Shown piece by piece: positions 1-6,891 of a stretch of DNA of 26,686 bases. The notes beneath the pieces are model-generated. The model saw only the letters and a program-made list of their open reading frames with translations. It did not search any database and was not told the origin of the DNA. The DNA comes from Pseudodesulfovibrio sp. (GTDB lineage: Bacteria; Desulfobacterota; Desulfovibrionia; Desulfovibrionales; Desulfovibrionaceae). A program made the translations under genes and the position numbers. The stretch is from the NCBI GenBank assembly GCA_022712815.1, contig JAFLJW010000109.1, forward strand, positions 1 to 26,686. The letters are read 5' to 3'. Positions within the stretch are counted from its first letter, which is position 1. The number at the start of each line of letters is the position of its first letter.

Positions 1-1
1 C

Positions 2-193
2 CGTAAATTCTGCTCCGCAGAAAGCAAAGAACAGGAGTTGTATATTTCTCACAACTTTCTCGTACAACTCAAAGATAAATTAGCTCATGGCGAGTACTCG
101 AAATCACAAATCACCGATATCATGTCCGCAATGAGTTACCTCATGATGATTGAACTCTCCAAAGTACAATTAGAGAAATATAAATACGCATAG
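2..193 (+). CDS. C-terminal 63 residues of an unknown protein (5' truncated by window edge)
   Basis: An open frame enters from the left edge and ends at TAG 191-193. The visible tail is charged and mostly helical-looking, with a stretch around NFLVQLKDKLAHGEYS followed by SAMSYLMMIELSKVQLEKYKYA at the end. No start, signal peptide or recognisable motif is in view. I do not recognise the family. A hairpin with a T-run at 237-266 lies 43 bases downstream and probably ends this transcript. AT-rich codon use agrees with the surrounding element. The call rests on frame openness to the edge plus the terminator. Confidence 0.5.
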   Translation, partial: RKFCSAESKEQELYISHNFLVQLKDKLAHGEYSKSQITDIMSAMSYLMMIELSKVQLEKYKYA

Positions 194-236
194 ACGTTCT
201 CTAAATGTCGTATCCGCTTCGGCGGAACTCCTAAAA

Positions 237-266
237 CTCTATCACTCGTTCTGGTAGAGCTTTTTT
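237..266 (+). terminator. Rho-independent terminator after the truncated gene
   Basis: CTCTATC (237-243) can pair with GGTAGAG (253-259, one G-T pair) around a 9-base loop. Six T follow at 261-266. Confidence 0.6.
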
Positions 267-437
267 GTGGTACATCCGGCTCAAGCGTACTTTTGAGTAC
301 CAATGCGCCATTTAAACTTCCAAACAGTGTATACTCCAGATGGAATACTGCTGATACATGGTCAATCGCCATCAAATAAGTTATGTTCACATCCTGCATT
401 TGATCGGCACAAAACCCCACCCCGGAGACCATTCATT

Positions 438-905
438 ATGCGTATAAAAACATTTATTATTTCAATCATTGTCCTGTGTTGTACTACAATAACAACACAA
501 TGCTTTGCACAGGAAGATCAAATAGTGAACAAAGATGAAGTCGATTTGTTTTACAAAATGGATCGACAAGATTGGGAAAGTTACGTGAAACAAGTGTCTG
601 CGCCCGATGGTCACCAAATACGCTTTAAGAAGATGCCAACAGGCACGAGCTACGTTGTCTCATATCCCTCTGGAATGCACCTCTCTGTCCAGCCATTATA
701 CAACAATAAAGACACGTTGGAGGCTCTTCTTATTGGCAGTTACTACCCCAAAGATATCGGATTCTCTTTTGACGAAGAATTCCGTCAAGACATTGAGAAA
801 CAAACACAGCAAGAACTTGGTTCACATTATACTGTAAAAGCAGACATCTTGGATATGGGGAGTGACCATCGAGGAGTTGAGTTTTGGGTAACTCCCACCC
901 GCTGA
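438..905 (+). CDS. Small exported protein of unknown function
   Basis: A 155-residue protein. I chose ATG 438 over the longer frame from 303 because GGAG (424-427) stands at ribosome-binding distance and because this start gives a clean signal peptide: MRIKT, a hydrophobic core, and a likely cleavage after QCFA before QED (about residue 25). The mature part, about 130 residues, is hydrophilic, with aromatic clusters and no cysteines. No transmembrane segment or known motif is evident beyond the leader. It probably acts in the periplasm. It lies alone in the AT-rich element end, 330 bases before the tRNA-Sec fragment, so it is probably cargo of that element. Function unknown. Confidence 0.65.
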   Translation: MRIKTFIISIIVLCCTTITTQCFAQEDQIVNKDEVDLFYKMDRQDWESYVKQVSAPDGHQIRFKKMPTGTSYVVSYPSGMHLSVQPLYNNKDTLEALLIGSYYPKDIGFSFDEEFRQDIEKQTQQELGSHYTVKADILDMGSDHRGVEFWVTPTR

Positions 906-982
906 TACATTCCATTGACCACTGAGTCTCGCTGGACATATTTCTCAGGAAACAATAAATATGGCTGCTAAAAAACACCTCT

Positions 983-1031
983 CGGTCGTCTTGTTTTGGA
1001 AAAGTACGCTTTAACCGGATGAACCTTTTTT
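983..1031 (+). repeat. Dispersed hairpin element, copy 1 (AAGTACGCT motif with T-run)
   Basis: This segment matches 14372-14419 across most of its length: CGGT, a T-rich spacer, TGGAnAAGTACGCT, AACC, GATGA, CC and a run of at least six T. In this copy TTTA/TGAA can pair around ACCGGA; in the other copy GCTCA/TGAGC pairs around ACCAGAA. The stem therefore keeps pairing through a compensatory change. Probably a terminator or the end of a small RNA. Confidence 0.45.
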
Positions 1032-1234
1032 GTGCTGTTTGACCGGTAACAGGGAAACAGGCGGTGCTTTACTTTTTTGATCATTGTTTATCCCCCTGAA
1101 AAGCCACGACAAATTGCACCTTGCATTTGGTCCATTTTTGGTCCATTTTGACCTAAATTCGACGTTTTTCGGCATCGCAAGACTCGGACCATTCCGTTGA
1201 TAAGTATTTGAAATAGTTGGCGATTGTGCCAAAT

Positions 1235-1283
1235 GTTGGGCAGCGATGCCCTGTGCAGGTTCGACTCCTGTACACTTCCGCCA
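1235..1283 (+). other. 3' fragment of tRNA-Sec gene (selC), probable attachment site
   Basis: Visible parts: a long variable arm, GGGCA (1238-1242) and TGCCC (1247-1251) around GCGA; a T-arm, GCAGG (1255-1259), loop TTCGACT, CCTGT (1267-1271); an eight-base 3' acceptor strand ACACTTCC (1272-1279); discriminator G; CCA (1281-1283). Eight acceptor plus five T-stem pairs and a GGTTCGACTCC T-arm are typical of bacterial tRNA-Sec. The matching 5' acceptor GGAAGTGT and a UCA anticodon arm are absent from the 200 bases upstream, so the gene is incomplete. Best read as the 3' duplicate left by site-specific integration. Confidence 0.75.
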
Positions 1284-1295
1284 TTGTTAACAATG

Positions 1296-1327
1296 AATTG
1301 CCGAACACAATATGTTCGGCAATTTTT
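1296..1327 (+). terminator. Terminator of the tRNA-Sec locus
   Basis: A perfect 12-bp stem, AATTGCCGAACA (1296-1307) with TGTTCGGCAATT (1313-1324), has a 5-base loop and T-run 1323-1327. It begins 12 bases after the tRNA CCA, as expected for the original tRNA transcript. Confidence 0.8.
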
Positions 1328-1648
1328 GTCCCCCCCCCCATGTGGAGATGATTTGACGAAAAAAAGAGTCGTGTTGGATACACATGGCAGTACGGTGAAG
1401 CCATCAAGATGATTGCCTTTGATTTCCTTGTTTGCGGAATCTTCATGCGCTTGACGCCTTTTGCGACCGTTTGTGTGGCAGGTCTTTTTTTAAGAAATCG
1501 CCCTTGTCGCCTTGTGTGACTGGGAGAGGGCTTTCCACTTTTTCCCCATGGCCCTTTGCAACACAGAAGATATTAGCTATGGGTGTATCTGGTATACGAT
1601 GAATGGGCGAGGATGCCCAACTAACAGTTCACAATTTCAGGAGACGAA
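1328..1648. other. Gene-free stretch before HU gene
   Basis: No supported gene. It contains a run of ten C (1330-1339), a T-run near 1485, and the leader of the HU gene. Short open frames on both strands lack ribosome-binding sites and overlap the tRNA fragment or terminator. The HU promoter presumably lies within about 1550-1620, but I see no strong -35/-10 pair. Confidence 0.5.
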
Positions 1649-1921
1649 ATGACGAAAGCCGAACTCGTTGCTCAAATTGCAAACAAAAGCAACACTTCGA
1701 AGACTCAGGCCGATGCATCCCTCAATGCATTCCTCGACATCATCATGGCCGAGCTTGCCGCTGGTAACAAGCTGACCCTGACAGGCTTCGGCACGTTCTC
1801 CGTCAGTGCACGAAAGGCAAGAACCGGACGCAATCCCCAGACCGGTGCCGAAATCAAAATCGCTGCATGTAAAGTTGCCCGGTTCAAACCCGGCAAGGTC
1901 CTCAAAGACGTGGTAAAATAA
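1649..1921 (+). CDS. HU-family DNA-binding protein
   Basis: A 90-residue histone-like protein of the HU/IHF family, which binds and bends DNA as a dimer. The N-terminal helices (MTKAELVAQIANKSNTSKTQADASLNAF) carry the typical start. The hallmark segment GFGTFSVSARKARTGRNPQTG (about residues 46-66) includes the beta-arm RNPQTG tip that enters the minor groove. Its length is standard for the family. AGGAG stands a few bases before ATG 1649. It is monocistronic, with a strong terminator at 1941-1972. HU rather than a specific IHF subunit is my reading, because no IHF partner gene is adjacent. Confidence 0.95.
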   Translation: MTKAELVAQIANKSNTSKTQADASLNAFLDIIMAELAAGNKLTLTGFGTFSVSARKARTGRNPQTGAEIKIAACKVARFKPGKVLKDVVK

Positions 1922-1940
1922 CTACTTCATGAATAAACGA

Positions 1941-1972
1941 GGGAGGGGAGATTTTCGCCCCTCCCCTTTTTT
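1941..1972 (+). terminator. Terminator of the HU gene
   Basis: GGGAGGGG (1941-1948) pairs perfectly with CCCCTCCC (1958-1965). Loop 1949-1957, then a T-run from 1967. Confidence 0.9.
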
Positions 1973-2109
1973 ATAGTTCACTTGCCAGAAATCCCTCTGA
2001 TTTTATGATTTAGCAGAAAGTAGTACAACCTTACTTATTTCCACTCGATATTCAGCGAGTTTCAATTGGTAAGGGGCCTTCTAGTTTATTGAAATTACCC
2101 GCCGCCGCC

Positions 2110-2138
2110 TTGACACTCCACCCACCCCATGCTAGCTC
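2110..2138 (+). promoter_or_regulatory. Candidate sigma-70 promoter of the tetR-TRAP operon
   Basis: TTGACA (2110-2115) matches the -35 consensus. A 17-base spacer ends in TGC, followed by a weak -10 TAGCTC (2133-2138), extended by the TG. Transcription would start just before the operator array at 2152. The rest of 1980-2109 is AT-rich with no feature I can name. Confidence 0.35.
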
Positions 2139-2151
2139 TGGCACCATAAAA

Positions 2152-2220
2152 GTGACCGGAGGTCATTTTTAGACCAGCGGTCACAATTCGACCGAGGGTC
2201 AGTTTGTGACCGAAGGTCAC
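2152..2220 (+). promoter_or_regulatory. Array of four palindromic operators, 18-bp period
   Basis: Four 15-bp inverted repeats of the form GACC-N3-GGTC: 2152-2166 (GTGACC GGA GGTCAT), 2170-2184 (TAGACC AGC GGTCAC), 2188-2202 (TCGACC GAG GGTCAG) and 2206-2220 (GTGACC GAA GGTCAC, a perfect palindrome). Their centres are 2159, 2177, 2195 and 2213, exactly 18 bp apart. The last ends 26 bases before the TetR start codon. They are most likely operators of that TetR protein, placed to block transcription of its own operon. Confidence 0.8.
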
Positions 2221-2246
2221 TCCTAAGAAGATTAAAGTAGCGGAAC

Positions 2247-2840
2247 ATGGCTAAAAAACAGCAGGAAAAATCACAGCAGACCATGCAGGAACTAATGGCC
2301 TCGGCCATTGAACTGTTTGGTTCCAATGGTTTTATCCAAACGTCCGTGGCTGAAATAACCGAACATGCCGGGTATGCCAAAGGCAGTTTCTATCGCCACT
2401 GGAACAGCAAGGACGAACTTTTTCTGATCATCGTGGAGCAAAAGCTCAAACGCTACCGGGCCAAACGCAATGGAAAAGTGGACAAGGCGAAAAACCTGGA
2501 AGAGGCCATGCATGCCATCTGGGATTTCCTCGAATCCATCATCAACGACAAGAACTGGTCGTCCATATTTCTCGAATTCACCGTCTACTCCGCCAAGAGC
2601 GAAACCCTCCGCAAACTCATGAACAAGTCCGTCTACCGGCTGTCCAATGAGATTTTTGCCGAACTGGTACACAATCACATGGAAACGGATTTTCCGCCCG
2701 AAAAAATCGGCGCACTAAACACCGCCCTGTTCGAGGGATATCTGATCCATCGCTCACTAGGTACACAGGTCTTGTCGCTTCCAGACGTTCGTGCAGCAGC
2801 CATCGCGCTGGCGCTCAGGAACGGTGCAAAACAGGGATAA
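2247..2840 (+). CDS. TetR/AcrR-family transcriptional regulator of the TRAP operon
   Basis: 197 residues, a normal length for TetR repressors. The N-terminal helix-turn-helix (about residues 10-57) has the classic pattern MASAIELFGSNGFIQTSVAEITEHAGYAKGSFYRHWNSKDELF. The rest is a helical ligand-binding and dimer domain with no diagnostic residues. The gene starts 26 bases after an array of four GACC-N3-GGTC palindromes, which supports autoregulation. It lies just before the dctP-dctP-dctQ-dctM cluster on the same strand, so it is probably that transporter's repressor, with the imported acid or a derivative as inducer. A hairpin at its stop codon separates it from dctP1. Confidence 0.9.
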   Translation: MAKKQQEKSQQTMQELMASAIELFGSNGFIQTSVAEITEHAGYAKGSFYRHWNSKDELFLIIVEQKLKRYRAKRNGKVDKAKNLEEAMHAIWDFLESIINDKNWSSIFLEFTVYSAKSETLRKLMNKSVYRLSNEIFAELVHNHMETDFPPEKIGALNTALFEGYLIHRSLGTQVLSLPDVRAAAIALALRNGAKQG

Positions 2841-2868
2841 TGCCGGGCGGGAATTCTCGCCCCGGCAT
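2840..2868 (+). other. Intercistronic hairpin between tetR and dctP1
   Basis: ATGCCGGG (2840-2847) pairs with CCCGGCAT (2861-2868), and the inner bases can extend the stem with one bulge. It starts at the last base of the tetR stop codon. No T-run follows, so it fits an RNA-stability or processing element better than a terminator. Confidence 0.55.
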
Positions 2869-2900
2869 CATGAACAACCTTAATATAGGGTGAAGATACC

Positions 2901-3905
2901 ATGAAAAAACTACTCATGACCGCAACCGCTCTCTTTCTGCTCACCTTTGGCCTGTCCTCCATGGCCTGCGCCGAGACCGTGAAGCTGACCTACTCGAACT
3001 TTTTTCCGCCCACCCATATCCAGTCCAAGCTCGCAGAGCAGTGGTGTCGCGAGGTCGAAAAGCGCACCGATGGCAAAGTGCAAATCGACTATTTCCCCGG
3101 CGGAACCCTGAGCAAGGCCAAGCAGTGCTATGACGGCGTGGTCGAAGGCATTTCCGACATCGGCATGTCCTGCCTCGCATATTCTCGTGGCCGTTTCCCG
3201 ATCATGGCCGCCGTGGACCTGCCCATGGGATACACCTCCGGCGCACAGGCCACCCACGTTGCCAACGCCATCTATGATGAATTCAAGCCCGGTGAACTGA
3301 GCGATGTCCACCCCATGTATTTCCACGCCCACGGTCCCGGACTGCTTTTCACCAGCGAAAAGCCGGTAGCATCACTGGCCGATATTCACGGTCTCAAAAT
3401 CCGCTCCACCGGCAATTCCGCCAAACTGGTCAAGGCTCTGAGCGGAACCCCGGTGGCCCAGTCCATGCCAACCTCCTACCAGTCTCTGCAAAAAAACGTG
3501 GTTGACGGAAGCATGCATCCCATGGAATCCAACAAGGGCTGGAAACTGGCCGAGGTCGTCAAATTCGGAACCAAGGATTACTCCGTCGCGTACACCACCA
3601 CTTTCTTCGTGGTCATGAACAAGGACAAATGGGCGGCCCTCGACGCTGGCACCAGAAAAATCATCGCTGAAATCAATGCCGAATGGTCCATCAAGCACGG
3701 CAAGGCCTGGGACGAATCCGATCAGGCAGGCGAGGCTTTCTTCCTTGAAAAGGGTGGGCAGATGATCGGCCTGGACGATGAAGAAATATTCAAATGGATT
3801 GATGCGGCCCGGCCAGTCATTCAAGATTACCACGACAGCGTTGCAGGACAGGGGTTTGACAGCAAAAAGATCGTGAAGTTCATCCACACCGCGATGAAAA
3901 ACTAA
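2901..3905 (+). CDS. dctP: TRAP transporter solute-binding protein, DctP family (paralogue 1)
   Basis: 334 residues, a normal DctP length. A Sec signal peptide (MKKLLMTATALFLLTFGLSSMACA, cleaved about residue 24) sends it to the periplasm, where it captures an organic acid and delivers it to the DctQM permease. Family features seen: LTYSNFFPPTH near the mature N-terminus, AEQWCREVEKRTDGKVQI, and the segment IRSTGNSAKLVKALSGTPV, whose arginine usually pairs with the substrate carboxylate. AGGGTGAAG precedes ATG 2901. It lies first in the transporter cluster after tetR. It is strikingly similar to the next gene, including a 48-base stretch of identical DNA. The substrate cannot be told from sequence; C4-dicarboxylate is only one option. 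Confidence 0.92.
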   Translation: MKKLLMTATALFLLTFGLSSMACAETVKLTYSNFFPPTHIQSKLAEQWCREVEKRTDGKVQIDYFPGGTLSKAKQCYDGVVEGISDIGMSCLAYSRGRFPIMAAVDLPMGYTSGAQATHVANAIYDEFKPGELSDVHPMYFHAHGPGLLFTSEKPVASLADIHGLKIRSTGNSAKLVKALSGTPVAQSMPTSYQSLQKNVVDGSMHPMESNKGWKLAEVVKFGTKDYSVAYTTTFFVVMNKDKWAALDAGTRKIIAEINAEWSIKHGKAWDESDQAGEAFFLEKGGQMIGLDDEEIFKWIDAARPVIQDYHDSVAGQGFDSKKIVKFIHTAMKN

Positions 3906-3964
3906 ACGACCAACCCGTGCGAAATATTCGGCGGATTTAATATACACGGGGGGAGCGGGAGCCT

Positions 3965-4000
3965 GTTCCTCCTCGGAAAAATGCAAACTCCCGGAGGAAC
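3965..4000 (+). promoter_or_regulatory. Hairpin able to sequester the dctP2 ribosome-binding site
   Basis: GTTCCTCC (3965-3972) is perfectly complementary to GGAGGAAC (3993-4000), which contains the Shine-Dalgarno sequence of the next gene. T3964 and A4001 can add a ninth pair. A competing pairing of CGGGAG (3956-3961) with CTCCCG (3988-3993) exists. The 20-base loop spans 3973-3992. This suggests translational control of dctP2 relative to dctP1. Confidence 0.55.
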
Positions 4001-4003
4001 ACA

Positions 4004-5002
4004 ATGAAAAAAATGGTACTGTTTTTCGTGGCCCTGGCTGTCCTGTGTGTTGCCATGCCTACCATGGCTCAGGCCCAGACCAAGCTGACCTACTCCAACT
4101 TCTTCCCGCCGACCAATCACGAGTCCAAACTGGCTGAAGCATGGTGCAAGGAAGTTGAAAAGCGCACCGGCGGTAAAGTCGTCATCGAATACTACCCCGC
4201 CGGCACCCTGACCAAGGCCAAGCAGTGCTATGATGGCGTTGTTGAAGGCATGTCCGACATCGGCATGTCCTGCCTCGCATATTCTCGTGGCCGTTTCCCG
4301 GTCATGGCCTCCGTGGACCTGCCGCTGGGTTACAAATCCGCCGCACAGGCCACCAACACCGCCAATGCGGTCTACGAAAAATTCAAACCTGCGGAACTCG
4401 ACGATGTTGAAGTCATGTACTTCAACGGTCACGGTCCGGGCCTGCTTTTCACCACCAACAAGCCCATCAGGACTCTCGCCGATCTCAAGGGCGAGAAGAT
4501 TCGCTCCACCGGCAACTCCGCCAAGCTGGTCAAGGCCCTGGGCGGCACCCCGGTTGCCAAGCCCATGCCCGAAAACTACCAACTCCTCCAGAAAGGCGTT
4601 GTTGACGGAAGCATGCATCCCATCGAATCCAACAAGTCCTTCAAGCTCGGCGAAGTCTGCAAATTCGGCACTGATTCCTTTGACGTTGCCTACACCACTG
4701 TCTTCTTCATCGTCATGAACAAGGACAAGTGGGCTTCCCTGGACGCCGAGTCCCAGAAGGCCATCACCGAGATCAACAAGGAATGGGCTGTCAAACACGC
4801 CCAGGCCTGGGATGATGCCGATGTGATCGGTCGTAAATTCCTGATTGATCAGGGCGGCGAGATCATTGAATTGTCCGCTGAAGAGTCAGCCAAGTGGAAG
4901 GCCGCCGCACAGCCGGTCATCGACGGTTATATCGCCGATGCCAATGCCAAGGGCCTGAACGGTCAGGAAATCATTGATTTCACTGTCTCCACACTCAAAT
5001 AA
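4004..5002 (+). CDS. dctP: TRAP transporter solute-binding protein, DctP family (paralogue 2)
   Basis: 332 residues with a signal peptide ending in MAQA, then QTKLTYSNFFPPTN. It shares the DctP layout of the preceding gene, with the shared blocks AKQCYDGVVEG, SDIGMSCLAYSRGRFP, IRSTGNSAKLVKAL and VVDGSMHP. It is a tandem duplicate that has diverged mainly near the C-terminus and in surface positions. Its strong GGAGGAAC ribosome-binding site can be masked by a hairpin (3965-4000). A T-tailed hairpin follows (5015-5050), so binding-protein transcripts should exceed permease transcripts. Two binding proteins for one permease pair suggest a widened or conditionally switched substrate range. Confidence 0.92.
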   Translation: MKKMVLFFVALAVLCVAMPTMAQAQTKLTYSNFFPPTNHESKLAEAWCKEVEKRTGGKVVIEYYPAGTLTKAKQCYDGVVEGMSDIGMSCLAYSRGRFPVMASVDLPLGYKSAAQATNTANAVYEKFKPAELDDVEVMYFNGHGPGLLFTTNKPIRTLADLKGEKIRSTGNSAKLVKALGGTPVAKPMPENYQLLQKGVVDGSMHPIESNKSFKLGEVCKFGTDSFDVAYTTVFFIVMNKDKWASLDAESQKAITEINKEWAVKHAQAWDDADVIGRKFLIDQGGEIIELSAEESAKWKAAAQPVIDGYIADANAKGLNGQEIIDFTVSTLK

Positions 5003-5014
5003 CAACACTCGATC

Positions 5015-5050
5015 AGGCCGGGCAGATGCAGGCATCTGCCCGGCCTTTTT
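5015..5050 (+). terminator. Internal terminator/attenuator between dctP2 and dctQ
   Basis: A perfect inverted repeat, 5015-5029 with 5032-5046 (AGGCCGGGCAGATGC and its complement), is followed by a T-run from 5046. The dctQ ribosome-binding site lies just after. Known in solute-binding-protein operons: such hairpins protect the upstream message and lower permease expression. Confidence 0.8.
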
Positions 5051-5067
5051 CACAAGGATATAAGGAA

Positions 5068-5556
5068 ATGGAAACAGCGAAAGAAGGCATTCTCGGCCAG
5101 ACCGAGAAGATCATGCGGGTCATCGCGGCCTGCTGCCTGTTCGGCATGGCACTCCTGACCGGCGCGGATGTCGCCATGCGAGGGGCCTTTAACACCCCTA
5201 TTTTCGGATGTGAGGAGATCGTCAGTATTCTCGGTGTGATAGCCGTTGGATTTGCCCTGCCTTACGCCCATTTCCAGAAAAGCCATATCGGCGTGGAAAT
5301 CCTCGTCCGCCGCTTTTCAAAAGAGACACGAGACAAAATCAAATTGGTGACCAACTCCGTCACCCTCGCCCTGGTGGCACTCATCGCCTGGCGCATGTTC
5401 CTGTATGCCAAGACGATTGGCGCATCAGGTGAAGTCTCCATGAACCTCGAACTGCCTGAATACTACGTTATCTACGTGCTTGCCTTCGGCTTCTCCGTCT
5501 ACTCCATCTGCCTGCTCATGGATGTCATCAATTTTTTCCTGGAAAGAGAGGCATAA
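5068..5556 (+). CDS. dctQ: TRAP transporter small permease subunit, DctQ family
   Basis: 162 residues. I chose ATG 5068 because the longer frame from 5026 would begin inside the terminator hairpin, while AAGG stands just before 5068. Four hydrophobic segments are visible: about residues 16-36 (VIAACCLFGMALLTGADVAM), 47-66 (EEIVSILGVIAVGFALPYA), 90-110 and 128-150. The FGCEEIVSILGVIAVGFALPYAH region, with its acidic residue next to a membrane helix, is typical of DctQ. This subunit associates with DctM in the inner membrane and is needed for binding-protein-dependent, ion-driven uptake. It ends one base before dctM. Confidence 0.9.
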   Translation: METAKEGILGQTEKIMRVIAACCLFGMALLTGADVAMRGAFNTPIFGCEEIVSILGVIAVGFALPYAHFQKSHIGVEILVRRFSKETRDKIKLVTNSVTLALVALIAWRMFLYAKTIGASGEVSMNLELPEYYVIYVLAFGFSVYSICLLMDVINFFLEREA

Positions 5557-5557
5557 T

Positions 5558-6872
5558 ATGGACCCGACCATGGCCGGAATCATCGGCATCGTTATTATGG
5601 TACTCCTGTTCATGACCCGGATGCCCGTGGCATTCGTCATGATGCTCGTGGGTTTTATCGGATTTTCCCTGCTCACATCGTGGAAGGGCGGCATGAACCT
5701 CATGTCCCGCAACGTCTATGATGCGTTTGCCTCCTATGAACTGTCCACCATCCCGCTCTTCATTCTCATGGGCCAGATCGCGTTTAACTGCGGTATCTCA
5801 AAACGACTCTATAACACGGCCTACCATTTCCTCGGCAATGTCCGGGGTGGTCTTGCCATGGCAACAGTCTCCGCCTGCACCGCCTTTGGTGCGGTCTGCG
5901 GCTCCAGCCCGGCAACCGCCGCCACCATGTCCACTGTCGGCATCCCGGAAATGAAACGCTACGGCTACGCCAATTCGCTGGCCACGGCATCTGTCGCATC
6001 GGGCGGTGGTCTGGGCATGATCATGCCCCCCAGCGTTGTGCTGATCATCTACGGCGTGCTCACCGAGCAGTCTATCGGCGCACTTTTCGTATCCGGCATA
6101 TTCCCGGCCCTGCTGCTGACCGCGCTCTTTGTCATCGGCATTTTACATCCAGTGCAAAATAAACCCCACGCTCGGCCCCAAGGGCGACAGCTTCACCTGG
6201 AGAGAAAAGTTCAGGTCACTGGCCGGGCTGATCGACACCCTGATAATATTCGCCCTCGTTATCGGCGGTATCTTCAGGGGATGGTTCACACCGACCGAAG
6301 CCGCATCAATCGGCGTCATCGGCATACTCACGCTGGCCATCATCAAACGCCAACTGAGCTGGAAGGCTTTTGTCAACTCGCTCTACGAGACCCTGCGCAC
6401 CTCGTGCATGGTGCTGGTGCTCATCGCGGGCGCGGTCGTATTCGGCAAATTCCTGGCCGTCACCCGCATCCCGTTTGACATCGCCAATGTCGTCTCCGCG
6501 CTCGACATGCCGCCCTTTGCCATCATGTCCATCATCATCGCAATCTACTTCATCGGCGGCTGTTTCATGGATTCCCTCGCCCTGATAATGCTGACCATCC
6601 CGGTCTTCTTCCCTGTCGTCACCGGCATGGGCTACGACCCCATCTGGTTCGGCATCATCATCGTGCTCGTCACCGAAATGGGAGTCATCACTCCACCGGT
6701 GGGCATCAACGTCTACGTGGTCTACGGCATGTGCCAAAAAATCGCGCCGGACGTGACACTCGAAGAGGTCTTCAAAGGCATACTACCCTTCATGATCTCC
6801 ATCATCATCGGCATAGCCCTGCTCTTCATCTTCCCCAAAATCATCCTGTTCCTGCCGGATTTGATGTATTAA
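5558..6872 (+). pseudogene. dctM: TRAP transporter large permease DctM, split by a single frameshift
   Basis: The first frame runs from ATG 5558 (MDPTMAGIIGIVIMVLLFMTRMPVAF) through the conserved SSPATAATMSTVGIPEM and ASGGGLGMIMPPSVVLIIYGVLTEQSIGALFVSGIFPALLL, then loses homology after FVIGI. The next frame takes over at about 6141 with YIQCKINPTLGPKG and continues to the normal C-terminus (FTPTEAASIGVIGILTLA, GGCFMDSLALIMLTIPVFFPV, TPPVGINVYV). Removing one T from TTTT 6141-6144 gives GIYIQCKINP and a protein of about 437 residues, normal for DctM. DctM is the ion-coupled channel subunit with about 12 membrane helices. Either a true mutation, a slippage site or a sequencing error; both halves keep family motifs, so decay is recent if real. 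Confidence 0.85.
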
Positions 6873-6891
6873 AGATTCCGACGAAAGCAAG

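Larger units (their letters stand above)
1..1283. mobile_element. Right end of a putative element integrated in the tRNA-Sec gene
   Basis: Seen: this stretch is visibly more AT-rich than the DNA after 1650. It carries genes of no recognisable core function and ends exactly at the CCA of a 3' fragment of a tRNA-Sec gene (1235-1283). Known: islands and prophages commonly insert in the 3' end of selC, leaving an intact gene at one end and a 3' duplicate at the other. Inferred: the element body and the intact tRNA lie to the left of the window. No integrase is visible here, which is expected because integrases usually sit beside the intact tRNA. Confidence 0.5.

Noticed and set aside
1190..1283. 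Complete tRNA-Sec gene
   Set aside because: No GGAAGTGT 5' acceptor strand and no UCA anticodon arm upstream, so only the 3' part is present.
1011..1446. Minus-strand frames across the tRNA-Sec fragment and its terminator
   Set aside because: They run through structural RNA sequence and a terminator stem and lack ribosome-binding sites.
3902..4798. Long minus-strand open frame opposite dctP2
   Set aside because: It mirrors codon bias of the + strand gene, has no ribosome-binding site and resembles no protein; likewise the minus frames at 3372-4004 and 2910-3332.
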